Below, piece after piece: positions 7,688 to 16,316 of a stretch of 64,000 nt of DNA. The notes under the pieces are model-generated. The model did no database searches, was not told the origin of the DNA, and saw only the letters and a program-made list of their open reading frames with translations. A program made the translations under genes and the position numbers. Origin of the DNA: Calothrix sp. NIES-2100 (GTDB lineage: Bacteria > Cyanobacteriota > Cyanobacteriia > Cyanobacteriales > Nostocaceae); assembly GCF_002368195.1 (NCBI RefSeq), contig NZ_AP018178.1:8948645-9012644 (forward strand), given 5' to 3'. Positions within the stretch are counted from its first letter, which is position 1; each line of letters starts with the position of its first letter.

Positions 7688-7948
7688 TTAGTTTTTCGTC
7701 ATAAACTCCCCATTATGCAATATCGCTTCCCCATGATCGGGAATCCAAGCTAGCCACTCATCTTCCGAAACCGGACACAATAACAGCGCTTCATCAAAAC
7801 TAAAGGGATTGGGAAGTTGCAACAGCTTCACCCACCCAGAAGCTGCAAACTTCTGTGGTGACTCCTTGGCGTAAGACTTGTTGGTAACATCCAGATTCCG
7901 CCTTCTGAGTTGCACTGCAAAATCTGGTCTCTCAGAATCTAGTTTCAT
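7688..7948 (-). CDS. Small conserved hypothetical protein
   Basis: 86 residues, soluble, with LLCPVSEDEWLAWIPDHGEAIL near the C-terminus. This WLAWIPDHG-type pattern recalls small cyanobacterial proteins of unknown function. The first in-frame ATG at 7948 is used. No domain can be assigned and no neighbour suggests a role; it is convergent with the FGE gene. Coding status is supported by a compact ORF without repeat-derived peptide and by ordinary composition. Confidence 0.5.
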   Translation of the reverse strand: MKLDSERPDFAVQLRRRNLDVTNKSYAKESPQKFAASGWVKLLQLPNPFSFDEALLLCPVSEDEWLAWIPDHGEAILHNGEFMTKN

Positions 7949-8086
7949 AGCTAATGGACTAATATCAAATTATTTCTGTAACTAAGGATACAAAATAAAG
8001 AATCCTGTTGAAAAGCAACCGTTTTATAACTTTACACAAATTCTTAATCCCCCTCATCCCCCGAAGGCTGAGCGGAGTCGTAAAGC

Positions 8087-8156
8087 CTGCGGCATAGCTT
8101 CTCCTGTCGGAGAGGCTGCGCCCTAAGCGTTGGCGCAGCCTCTCGCAGAGAAGCCT
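8087..8156. repeat. Extragenic palindromic repeat
   Basis: GAGAGGCTGCGCC (8110-8122) and GGCGCAGCCTCTC (8132-8144) form a perfect 13-bp stem with a 9-nt loop, extended by imperfect CTTCTC/GAGAAG arms. Related GCGTCTCGCAGAGAAG strings occur near 40580 in this window. Confidence 0.75.
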
Positions 8157-8252
8157 GTCCCCCTTGTCCCCTCATCCTAGGCTGTTGATTTTGATGGGAT
8201 TTGGGTTTTTTTGGTTCATGCTATTTTTGTGTCAGCGCAAAATCTTTCTGGT

Positions 8253-8310
8253 GTCATTGCGAGCGGAGCGAAGCAATCACCTGGGATTGCTTCGCTCCGC
8301 TCGCAATGAC
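8253..8310. repeat. Perfect 26-bp inverted repeat (CATTGCGAGC family)
   Basis: Arms 8253-8278 and 8285-8310 are exact reverse complements, beginning GTCATTGCGAGCGGAGCG and separated by 6 nt. This palindromic repeat family is widespread in bacterial genomes as an extragenic element. It has no T run, so terminator use is uncertain. Confidence 0.85.
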
Positions 8311-8382
8311 TATACAAATTTTGCATGAATTTTTACCCCCTAAAAAGGCACAGAGTCAACAGCCTACCCTCATCCCCCATCT

Positions 8383-8424
8383 GTAGGTTCTGTTACGTTT
8401 TCCCGCAACTGATGAATGTAGAAT
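8383..8424 (+). promoter_or_regulatory. NtcA-activated promoter of devBCA
   Basis: GTA (8383-8385), eight bases, then TAC (8394-8396): an exact GTAN8TAC NtcA site. After 22 bp comes TAGAAT (8419-8424), an exact TAN3T -10 box. This spacing is the canonical class II NtcA promoter. Transcription would start near 8431, giving a leader of ~637 nt before devB. From memory, the Anabaena devBCA operon is also NtcA-dependent with a start site ~0.7 kb upstream, which fits. Confidence 0.82.
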
Positions 8425-8431
8425 TCAGTTA

Positions 8432-9067
8432 ACCAAAGTTTGATGGAGTCAGTTAAAAGCAGTAAAGAAACTAAGTTCGTAGGGTGTGACAGTCCTAGAG
8501 ATGGAGAATGTAGCAGATGTATTATTTCCTGACGCCGCCTACAAATTGGGTATTCTTTTAATTTTCAGTCCCTCAGTCAAAAACCGCAGATAAACTAAGT
8601 CTTTGGATATCTAATCTAAAGAGAGTTAGTTGTCTTTGAATATCAAAGCTAATACAGTTTAGTTAGCCTAGAAATGGTAATTTTAGCTTTGTGAAACTCT
8701 ACATAATTATCACAATAATCAAAGCATCTATCCTAACGATAAAACCTGCTAAATTCTAGAGATTTTTGCAAATACAATACATTTTCAGCATCACCAATCA
8801 TGTCAATATAATTCGTAATTGCTACTCTAGCCAATTGCTTTTGTAGTCAGGACTTCAGTCCTGAATTTGTCAGCACTAAACTGCTGACTACAAACCTATT
8901 AATGCAATAGTCGATTCATTTAACTAAGGGTAATAGTAATTATCGAAAACTCGGCAACAGATTCAAACCCAAACATCTAGATTCTGTCCGAATGACAACT
9001 GACAAATTACGAATTAAAGTTTGCTTTTTCTTCGATCAGCACAATTCAGATAAACGGGCAATATATC
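8432..9067 (+). other. Long 5' leader of devBCA
   Basis: About 636 bp with no ORF of note. A foldback at ~8855-8902 pairs GTAGTCAG with CTGACTAC around internal GGACTTCAGTCC. Apart from the promoter I see no recognisable riboswitch or small gene. Confidence 0.5.
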
Positions 9068-10486
9068 ATGTCAAGGGTGACTGAGAGGCCAAAGCTCGCA
9101 GAGCAGTCAGTTGAGCAACCTAAAGTTTGGTGGAGTATTGCTGTAGCCCTACCAATAGTAATCGCTGCTGGGGTACTCGGTACAGCCAAAGTCGAACAGT
9201 TAAGAAAGCTGGCTGCATCTGTACCGATTAGACCAATGAGCAACAGTATCACTGCTGTTGGTCATTTGGAACCACGAAGCGAAGTCATTAAGTTATCTGC
9301 GCCAATGGCGGGGATGCAAGCGGGTTCGCGAGTGCAACAACTCTTGATTCAAGAGGGCGATAAGGTGAAACAAGGTCAAGTAGTTGCGATTTTGGATAAC
9401 CACGACACCCAAACAGCAGCACTGGAAGAAGCAAAAGCCAAATTGCAAGAATCTCGTGCCAATTTAGGACAAGTCAGAGCCGGATCGCCAAGAGATATTC
9501 AAGCCCAAACATCTGTAATTGCTCGCTTAGAAGCCCAGTTACGTGGAGAAAGGGATGCACAGCAAGCAACGATCGCGCGGATCGCCGCTCAGTTAAGTGG
9601 GGAAAAAATTGTCCAACAAGCCATGATTAATCGCTTAGAAGCGGAACTGAGTGGACAAAAAGATACTTTAAGAGCAACCGTTACACGTATACAAGCTGAA
9701 CAGCGTAACGCCCAAGTTGATGCTCAACGCTATGACATGTTGTATAAAGAAGGTGCTATTTCTCAACAAGAGCGAGATAGAAGACGCTTAAGTGCAGTCA
9801 CCAGCAATCAGCAGGTTGTGGAAAGTCAAGCTACTTTCAAACAAACTGTTGCAACTATCCGCCAACAAATTGCTGAAGCTAGAGCTAATCAAGTCAAAAC
9901 TTTATCAACCTTACAACAGCAGCTAATTGAAGCGAAAGTTAACCGCGATAAAACCGTAGCTACTTTACAAAGACAAATCGAGGAAGAAAAAGCCAAACTT
10001 CAAAGACTTCTAGAAGTTAGCCCTGCTGATGTACAAATGGCGCAAGCACAAGTGAGTAATGCGATCGCAATGGTGAGAAAAGCGGAAGCAGAACTCAAAT
10101 TGAGCTATGTGAAAGCACCAATTAATGGTGAGATATTAAAAATTCACACCAAATCAGGTGAAGCTATTAATCAAATGGGAATTGCGGAAATTGGGCAAAC
10201 CGATCAAATGATTGTGATTGCTGAAGTAACTGAAGACAGTATTGGTAAAGTGCGTCTCGGTCAAAATGCCACAATTAGTAGTGATAATGGAGCCTTTACT
10301 AGCGAATTAAGGGGAACAGTCACAGAAATTGGCAGAAAAATTGGCAAAAAAGATGTACTGAATACAGATCCAGCGGCTGATGTGGATGCCAGAGTTGTAG
10401 AAGTAAAAATCGCCCTGACTCCAGAAGATAGTACCAAAGTTGCAGGCTTAACCTACGCCAAGGTTGTTGTGGAAATTAATAACTAA
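9068..10486 (+). CDS. devB: DevB, membrane-fusion (adaptor) subunit of heterocyst glycolipid exporter
   Basis: 472 residues. One N-terminal membrane segment (WWSIAVALPIVIAAGVLGTA, ~23-42), then an HlyD-type lipoyl/barrel region (VGHLEPRSEVIKLSAP ... VQQLLIQEGDKVKQGQVVAILDN). A long helical hairpin (~115-330) rich in A/Q/E/R carries repeated LEAQLRGERDAQQATI-like segments, and a returning barrel follows (AELKLSYVKAPINGEILKIHTKSGE). DevB bridges the DevCA ABC transporter in the inner membrane to a TolC-type outer membrane channel to export heterocyst glycolipids. Paralogous devBCA sets exist in these genomes, but the NtcA promoter and gene order favour the classical copy. Confidence 0.88.
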   Translation: MSRVTERPKLAEQSVEQPKVWWSIAVALPIVIAAGVLGTAKVEQLRKLAASVPIRPMSNSITAVGHLEPRSEVIKLSAPMAGMQAGSRVQQLLIQEGDKVKQGQVVAILDNHDTQTAALEEAKAKLQESRANLGQVRAGSPRDIQAQTSVIARLEAQLRGERDAQQATIARIAAQLSGEKIVQQAMINRLEAELSGQKDTLRATVTRIQAEQRNAQVDAQRYDMLYKEGAISQQERDRRRLSAVTSNQQVVESQATFKQTVATIRQQIAEARANQVKTLSTLQQQLIEAKVNRDKTVATLQRQIEEEKAKLQRLLEVSPADVQMAQAQVSNAIAMVRKAEAELKLSYVKAPINGEILKIHTKSGEAINQMGIAEIGQTDQMIVIAEVTEDSIGKVRLGQNATISSDNGAFTSELRGTVTEIGRKIGKKDVLNTDPAADVDARVVEVKIALTPEDSTKVAGLTYAKVVVEINN

Positions 10487-10622
10487 TTTGTCAGTTGTCA
10501 GTTGTCAGTTGTCATTAGTAAGGGTTTTAAGCGATCGCATAAATATACCAGCCATAGCAAATGTCTGAAACCAAGAGTAAACAGCTAATTCCGAATGACC
10601 AATGACCAATGACCAATGACCA
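10487..10622. repeat. Tandem heptamers in the devB-devC spacer
   Basis: TCAGTTG repeats (10491-10514) and ACCAATG repeats (~10592-10620) fill the spacer. The last ACCAATG overlaps the devC start codon, so devC has no ordinary Shine-Dalgarno sequence and its start context is repeat-derived. Confidence 0.85.
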
Positions 10623-11819
10623 ATGATTAATAAACTGATTGCTAGTATTTTTCAACCTTTTAATCCCCAGAAAAAAATACCTTTATCATGGCTACAATTA
10701 ACAAGGGAGAAAACTCGCTTAGCCGTGGCTCTGGCAGGTATTGGCTTTGCTGATATTTTGATGTTTATGCAACTTGGTTTCCGAGATGCTTTGTATTATA
10801 GTAACGTTCGTTTCCATACAAGTTTGCAGGGCGACATTATTTTAATCAATAGCCAATCTAATGCTGTCTTGTCGATGAAAAGTTTTTCTCAACGACGGTT
10901 ATATAAAGCTTTAGATTTACCAACAGTCCAATCAGTACATCCTATATATTTAGACTATACAAGCTGGAAAAATCCGGAAACAGGCCGCCCTCGGAGCATT
11001 CTTATATTTGGATTTAATCCTGAAGTTAACTTATTCAATCTACCTGGAGTTCAAGAAAATTTAGAGAAATTAAAACTGCCTGATGTCGTTTTATATGACC
11101 GTTCTTCTAGATTAGAGTATGGGCCAATTGCAGCTAATATTGACCAAGGCAAAACTGTGACAGCAGAAGTAAGGCGACGGCGAATAAAAGTAGGCGGATT
11201 ATTTACTTTAGGTGCATCATTTGGAGCCGATGGTAATCTCATTACTAGTGATGTCAATTTTTTGCGGATATTCAACACCCGTCAGCGAGGTTTAATTGAT
11301 ATTGGCGTAATTAAATTAAAACCAGGCGCAAATGTAATTGCTGTTACTCAGGAATTAAAAAATTACTTACCTAAAGAAATCAATGTTTTAACAAAACAAG
11401 AATTTATTGACTTTGAACGTAATTATTGGGCTACTAGTACCGCTATTGGGTTTATTTTTACCTTAGGTACAATTATGGGTTTCATTGTGGGCACTGTAAT
11501 TGTTTATCAAATCCTTTATACAGAAGTTGCAGATCATTTAGCTGAATATGCTACGTTAAAAGCAATAGGATATACGCAAAATTATTTGTTAATGGTGATT
11601 TTGCAAGAAGCTTTGATATTAGCTTTAATCGGGTATCTACCAGGTTTTGCTTCTGCTTTATTAATGTACAAAGCAGCAAAAGATGCAACTTTATTACCAG
11701 TATTTATGAATCTTGAACGGGCTTTATTAGTCTTATTTTTAACTATTGCAATGTGCTTTATTTCTGGCGCAATAGCTGTACGTAAATTAAGTTCAGCTGA
11801 TCCAGCCGATATATTTTAA
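10623..11819 (+). CDS. devC: DevC, ABC transporter permease of the heterocyst exporter
   Basis: 398 residues of the FtsX/MacB-type permease family. One membrane segment lies near residue 35-55 (LAVALAGIGFADILMFMQLGF), then a large extracytoplasmic domain (~60-265). Three membrane helices close the protein (TAIGFIFTLGTIMGFIVGTVIVYQ, LLMVILQEALILALIGYLPG, LLVLFLTIAMCFISGAIAV). This topology is that of DevC, which forms the inner-membrane channel with DevA and contacts DevB. The start ATG lies inside a short repeat. Second gene of the devBCA transcription unit. Confidence 0.88.
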   Translation: MINKLIASIFQPFNPQKKIPLSWLQLTREKTRLAVALAGIGFADILMFMQLGFRDALYYSNVRFHTSLQGDIILINSQSNAVLSMKSFSQRRLYKALDLPTVQSVHPIYLDYTSWKNPETGRPRSILIFGFNPEVNLFNLPGVQENLEKLKLPDVVLYDRSSRLEYGPIAANIDQGKTVTAEVRRRRIKVGGLFTLGASFGADGNLITSDVNFLRIFNTRQRGLIDIGVIKLKPGANVIAVTQELKNYLPKEINVLTKQEFIDFERNYWATSTAIGFIFTLGTIMGFIVGTVIVYQILYTEVADHLAEYATLKAIGYTQNYLLMVILQEALILALIGYLPGFASALLMYKAAKDATLLPVFMNLERALLVLFLTIAMCFISGAIAVRKLSSADPADIF

Positions 11820-11977
11820 ATAATTCTGTAAATATTTGCGCCTAATTAAATGATGGCAAAAATAAAATGATTATAAATGCTCAACACTTATTGAAAATAA
11901 TAAATTATCATTAATAATTGATAATTTATTTTACAACAGTTCTATCTCAGGGCTGGTAACTTCTAGGTAATTAATTT
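11820..11977. other. devC-devA spacer
   Basis: 158 bp, AT-rich, with a TAAATTATCATTAATAATTGATAATTTA palindrome-like stretch (~11902-11930; arms AAATTATCA/TGATAATTT). It may be a processing or stability hairpin within the operon. Confidence 0.45.
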
Positions 11978-12694
11978 ATGATGAAAAAAGAACCTGTAAT
12001 TGCTATTAAAAATATCAATCACTATTATGGCAGAGGCGCACTAAAGAGACAAATATTATTTGATATTAACCTAGAAATTTACCCTGGTGAAATTGTAATT
12101 ATGACTGGGCCATCAGGGTCAGGTAAAACAACATTATTGAGCTTAATTGGTGGTTTAAGGTCTGTACAAGAGGGTAGTCTAAAATTTTTAGGTGCAGAAT
12201 TAGCTGGTGCTAGTCAGAACCAATTAGTGCAAGTCCGACGCAAAATTGGTTATATTTTTCAAGCTCATAATTTGTTGGGTTTTTTAACCGCCAGACAGAA
12301 CGTGCAAATGGCGGTAGAGTTGAATGACGAGATTGCTCAAAGTAGAGCGATCGCTAAATCAGAAGCCATGCTCAAAGCAGTTGGCTTAGAAGACAGAATC
12401 AATTACTATCCAGATAATCTGTCTGGGGGTCAAAAACAAAGAATTGCGATCGCCAGAGCTTTGGTGAATCGTCCCCCACTAGTACTAGCAGATGAACCTA
12501 CAGCCGCTTTAGACAAGCAATCTGGACGTGATGTGGTAGAAATCATGCAGAGTCTTGCCAAAGACCAAGGAACCTCTATTTTGTTAGTCACCCATGATAA
12601 CCGGATTTTGGATATAGCCGATCGCATTGTCGAAATGGAAGATGGTCTTTTGACCCGTGATTCCCAAGGTATGGTTAAAAACCATAACTCTTGA
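11978..12694 (+). CDS. devA: DevA, ATP-binding subunit of the heterocyst exporter
   Basis: 238 residues, typical ABC ATPase of the LolD/MacB/DevA group. Walker A GPSGSGKTT, Q-loop YIFQAHNLLGFLTA, signature LSGGQKQRIAIARAL, Walker B LVLADEPTAALDK and switch His in VTHDNRI are all intact. Energises export through DevC and DevB. Start ATGATGAAAAAAGAA follows an AT-rich spacer with no strong ribosome binding site (either ATG is possible). Confidence 0.9.
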   Translation: MMKKEPVIAIKNINHYYGRGALKRQILFDINLEIYPGEIVIMTGPSGSGKTTLLSLIGGLRSVQEGSLKFLGAELAGASQNQLVQVRRKIGYIFQAHNLLGFLTARQNVQMAVELNDEIAQSRAIAKSEAMLKAVGLEDRINYYPDNLSGGQKQRIAIARALVNRPPLVLADEPTAALDKQSGRDVVEIMQSLAKDQGTSILLVTHDNRILDIADRIVEMEDGLLTRDSQGMVKNHNS

Positions 12695-12815
12695 GAGTCC
12701 CCGACCATCGCAGTACGGGGATGAGGGGGATGAGGGAAGGGGGATGAGGGAAGGGTGACAAGGGGGATAAGGGAGAAATCATCAATGCCCAATGCCCAAG
12801 GCTGAGAAACTTGGG
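12695..12815. repeat. G-rich GGGATGAGG tandem repeat
   Basis: Between convergent devA and the next gene: imperfect copies of GGGGGATGAGGGA on the plus strand (12717-12775) and a TGCCCAA heptamer pair. No terminator with a T run is apparent. Confidence 0.7.
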
Positions 12816-13631
12816 TTATTTAGTAGAACCTGATTGTTTAAATATAGACTCTTGCAAACTTTTTGGGGAATTAGCTTGGCGGCTAGTACGAAATGTCACA
12901 TTGACCCCTTCATTTGATTGCTCAAGTACTAAAAGCGGAGTAGGCTTAGCCTTTTGATCCCATTGCATATGGGCAACGCGCCCTTGAATTGTCGGTTGCC
13001 AAGTATCTTCATCTTCTGTGGGACTAAGGTAAGTTTCAATACAATCAATAATTTGGCTAATAGTGGCAGAAGTCGCTTGCGTTGGTAATTTCATTAACCG
13101 AATTTGCACCCGGAATAGTACTCGCTTGGCAATGTTGGGTGGAGTCCCAGTTTCATACTCGACATCAAAAATTTCATCCACCTGACGTGCGGTATTACTG
13201 GCAATCCCTACCATTCCCTGTTGGGATTGATTTGGACGCAAAGCTTGAGAAATTTTATCTTTAACTTTGATTTTAATTTGATTAACGATCGCAAAATGAA
13301 ATACCTCCTCTGACATCCGCATCCGCAGATAATCTAAGTTAAAGTCCCGTGAGTTCACTAAGTCGGGATTAGTTTCCATTTTGCGAATGGTTTCCAGCGC
13401 TAACTTAAACTTTTTCTCTAATTCCCGCGCCCGGAATTGTTCAAACTTGAGTTTTTTCTCCAGCCCAGACATTAAAATCTTGCCATAAACAATGACAGCT
13501 ATCAGAGCTAAAGCTAATGCTCCAGAACCTAAAATTAACACAGGTGGTATTTCGGCATTACTAGCTGGTACTTCCTGAGATGCCTTTTTAGGCTTTGGCG
13601 ATTGCGCCGTCATCAATATCAAATTTGACAT
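12816..13631 (-). CDS. Conserved cyanobacterial single-pass membrane protein, unknown function
   Basis: About 271 residues from the ATG at 13631; another ATG lies upstream at 13655. A short N-terminal Pro/Lys/Ser-rich tail precedes one membrane helix (PPVLILGSGALALALIAVIVYG), then a coiled-coil stretch (LEKKLKFEQFRARELEKKFKLALETIRKME) and a soluble C-terminal domain with NLDYLRMRMSEEVFHFAIVNQIKIKVKDKI. I do not recognise the family; it looks cyanobacterial and is convergent to devA, divergent from the HAD gene. It may be a membrane-anchored scaffold. Confidence 0.65.
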   Translation of the reverse strand: MSNLILMTAQSPKPKKASQEVPASNAEIPPVLILGSGALALALIAVIVYGKILMSGLEKKLKFEQFRARELEKKFKLALETIRKMETNPDLVNSRDFNLDYLRMRMSEEVFHFAIVNQIKIKVKDKISQALRPNQSQQGMVGIASNTARQVDEIFDVEYETGTPPNIAKRVLFRVQIRLMKLPTQATSATISQIIDCIETYLSPTEDEDTWQPTIQGRVAHMQWDQKAKPTPLLVLEQSNEGVNVTFRTSRQANSPKSLQESIFKQSGSTK

Positions 13632-13736
13632 AGTTGGTAAAAAGAAAAATTTCATTCCTGATGTTTAGGATGCCCAAATTTTGCCTGCCATTTTGCGGTA
13701 TTATTACTGTTTTTTAGACATGTAGCTAAATCGTAT

Positions 13737-14549
13737 ATGTACAGACACCTTAGCCCGTCTGGTGAAGGTTTGATAAATTCTTTACCCTTGTCCCAAGCTG
13801 ACTCAATTAGCCCCAACAATATTCGCCTGGTGGCTACAGATATGGATGGCACTTTAACCAGTAACGGAAAATTTACAAATCAATTGCTGCAAGCTTTAGA
13901 AAATTTAGCAGCAGCAGAAATCAAAGTATTAATTGTTACAGGTCGTTCTGCTGGATGGGTGAGTGGACTAAGTAGTTTAATGCCTGTGGTGGGTGCTATA
14001 GCAGAAAACGGTGGTTTATTTTATCTTTCTGGATGCGATCGCGCGATCGCTTTAACACCAATTCCTGACTTAGATAGCCATCGTCAGCAATTAGCTGCGG
14101 CTTTTAGGGAATTACAAATCAAATTTCCGCAAATCCAAGAATCTGCGGACAATCGCTTTCGGCTCACCGACTGGACTTTTGACGTAGCTTCATTAACGCC
14201 TAGTGAACTACAAACTCTAGCCCATCTTTGTCAAGAAATGGGATGGGGATTCACCTACAGTAATGTGCAATGTCACATTAAACCCCAAACTCAAGATAAG
14301 GCTACTGGATTGTTGCAAGTATTACAGCAATACTGGACTGAATATTCATTAGAACAAGTTGTGACAGTAGGCGATAGTCCTAATGATGAAAGTTTATTTG
14401 ATCGGCGTTATTTTCCCATTTCTGTGGGTGTAGCAAATGTATTAAAATATGCTACCCAGCTACAGCATCAGCCTGCTTATGTGACTACTGCTGCGGAAGG
14501 TGAGGGATTTTGTGAGTTATCTAACTATATTTTGCAAGGTATAAATTAG
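13737..14549 (+). CDS. HAD-superfamily (Cof/SPP-type) phosphatase
   Basis: 270 residues. HAD motif I is DMDGTLTSNG (nucleophile Asp35, acid Asp37); motif II is IVTGRSAG; motif IV is VTVGDSPNDESLFDRRYFPISVGVAN with the paired Asp. The inserted C2-type cap (residues ~95-190) places it in the IIB group with sucrose-phosphate phosphatase and Cof-like enzymes. The C-terminal YVTTAAEGEGF is the usual end. Substrate is a phosphorylated sugar or sugar alcohol by family, not determined. The first ~29 residues precede the core, so a later start is possible. Confidence 0.85.
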   Translation: MYRHLSPSGEGLINSLPLSQADSISPNNIRLVATDMDGTLTSNGKFTNQLLQALENLAAAEIKVLIVTGRSAGWVSGLSSLMPVVGAIAENGGLFYLSGCDRAIALTPIPDLDSHRQQLAAAFRELQIKFPQIQESADNRFRLTDWTFDVASLTPSELQTLAHLCQEMGWGFTYSNVQCHIKPQTQDKATGLLQVLQQYWTEYSLEQVVTVGDSPNDESLFDRRYFPISVGVANVLKYATQLQHQPAYVTTAAEGEGFCELSNYILQGIN

Positions 14550-14690
14550 TTCTTAGTCAAAACTTCAGCCGATGAATTGAACAAGCGCGCTCTGTACTGA
14601 CGACGAATTCGTCAAAATTCATAACACAGACCAATAGTATCTTAATTTAATAGTACAATTGTACTAAATAATGTGGGTTCAGAGGAAGTT
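14550..14690. other. Spacer ahead of the HEAT/DUF6745 pair
   Basis: 141 bp. TAGTACAATTGTACTA (14650-14665) is a perfect 16-bp palindrome 26 bp before the next start codon and could be an operator or -10 region. AGAGGAAG at ~14681 is a good ribosome binding site that fixes the start at 14691 rather than the in-frame GTG at 14673. Confidence 0.55.
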
Positions 14691-16316
14691 ATGTCTCAAG
14701 CAGATAATACAGCAGACATTTTATACCAACAGTTACAGATGCTTGGCGATCGCGAATTACAAGTTGAGTATTTAAACCAATTGCAATGGACAGAACCCAT
14801 CGCACAGATATTACCCCTAGTCAATGATGAAACTGCGTTACGAGTAGTGAAGTTAGCTTTAGAAATAGACTTGTGTTTAGGAGCTAAACTCGCAGGAGCA
14901 GTGAAACCAGAGCTACAAAGCACTACAGTAGATTGGGTAATATCTACTGAGGTTTCTCCAGCATTTTTATTTGACCTAGTGGGTATAACTGGATCTGATG
15001 CAGCAATTCCGTTTCTAGTCAAAGTTGTGAACGAAGAGAAAAATGCATATTATGCAATTCACACATTAGGTAAAATTGCTACAGAAGCAGCAGTGGAAGT
15101 ACTCATAGAAATATACCACGACGCACAAAGGAACAATTCTCAAAAAGAGATAGATGATGTCATTTATCCGTTAGCAACAATTGGTACAGAAGCAGCAGTG
15201 GAAGTACTTATAGAAATCATGAACGATGAACGGTGGAATGACTATGACATGTTAGGAGCCTGCACTGAAGCAGCACAAGCATTAGCAAATATCAATTCTG
15301 AGTCTGCAAGACAAGCGCTAGTGCGTTGGTGTCTGAAATATTTCGATTGGACAGATTTTAGCAGTATTGCTGCTGAGATTCTGATTCCAATTGCTACCCC
15401 GGAGATTGTACCAGAACTCCAGAAATTTTTAGAAAATGAAGAATATGATGATTACCTGCGTCAAGATGCAGCTATGGTCTTGGACGCTATTAATGCCAAA
15501 GCTAGCATTAATGAAGATGAGCCGCAATTAACTCCAACTAGCTCTCAGCCAAACTTGGTAAGCTTGGAACAACTTTTACACGATCAAGACGAATCAGTTC
15601 GTTTTAGCGCCGTTAAAAAATTGGGTGGAGTTGCTTCTGAAGCTGTAATACCGTTGTTACAACATGCGTTGAATGATGAATACGTTGGGGTACGTCGCTG
15701 TGCTGCGGAGCAATTAGGGATTCTTGGTACAGAGTCAGCAGTAGCGGGACTAATACAGGCTTTGAATGATGAGAATTCTGCGGTACGTTGGTCAGCTGCT
15801 GAGGGATTGGGTAAAATTGGTGCGGAATCAGCAACGACAGCACTAATTGCAGCATTGAACGATGAAAGTGCAGGAGTGCGATCGCTTGTTGTCGAAGCAT
15901 TAGGTAAAATCCCAACAGCAGCAGCAATGTTGGGTGTACAGCAAGCTTTGAGTGATGCGGATATTTGGGTGCGGTTGAATGCTGCTCAGGCTATAGGTTC
16001 TGAAGAATGTGTACAAATTTTACGACAGGCTTTGAGCGATCGCAATGTTAACATTCGTAGTAAAGCTGCTTTTGCTTTAGGAGAAGTTGGTGCGAAATCT
16101 GCCATTCCCGAACTCATTGTGACATTAACAGATGAAGAAGCGAAAGTGCGTACAAATACGCTCGCGGCTTTAGGCAAAATTGTCACTCCAGAATCATTAT
16201 CTGCGCTGTTACGGATGTTAGAAGAAACTCAAAATTTTACACAATTAGCAGAAACAATTGATTCTCTACAAAAAGCTCTTGGTTATTACAATCCTCTTTA
16301 TTGTATACATAGCTAA
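14691..16316 (+). CDS. HEAT-repeat (PBS-lyase-like) protein
   Basis: 541 residues from the ATG at 14691. Almost all of it is helical HEAT repeats of the PBS-lyase type: the C-terminal half has regular ~31-residue units such as LNDEYVGVRRCAAEQLGILG, LNDENSAVRWSAAEGLGKIG, LSDRNVNIRSKAAFALGEVG. The N-terminal half (1-280) has looser repeats (EAAVEVLIEI twice). Phycobilin lyases of the CpcE/F type share this repeat, but nothing here shows bilin binding, so a protein-interaction scaffold is the safer reading. Its stop overlaps the next start (TAATG), indicating translational coupling with the DUF6745 gene. Confidence 0.8.
   Translation: MSQADNTADILYQQLQMLGDRELQVEYLNQLQWTEPIAQILPLVNDETALRVVKLALEIDLCLGAKLAGAVKPELQSTTVDWVISTEVSPAFLFDLVGITGSDAAIPFLVKVVNEEKNAYYAIHTLGKIATEAAVEVLIEIYHDAQRNNSQKEIDDVIYPLATIGTEAAVEVLIEIMNDERWNDYDMLGACTEAAQALANINSESARQALVRWCLKYFDWTDFSSIAAEILIPIATPEIVPELQKFLENEEYDDYLRQDAAMVLDAINAKASINEDEPQLTPTSSQPNLVSLEQLLHDQDESVRFSAVKKLGGVASEAVIPLLQHALNDEYVGVRRCAAEQLGILGTESAVAGLIQALNDENSAVRWSAAEGLGKIGAESATTALIAALNDESAGVRSLVVEALGKIPTAAAMLGVQQALSDADIWVRLNAAQAIGSEECVQILRQALSDRNVNIRSKAAFALGEVGAKSAIPELIVTLTDEEAKVRTNTLAALGKIVTPESLSALLRMLEETQNFTQLAETIDSLQKALGYYNPLYCIHS

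Noticed and set aside
8201..8386. 61-codon ORF in the intergenic region
   Set aside because: It reads through the perfect 26-bp inverted repeat, so it is not a plausible gene.
14691..16316. Phycobilin lyase subunit
   Set aside because: Generic HEAT repeats only; no phycobiliprotein genes nearby and no lyase signature.
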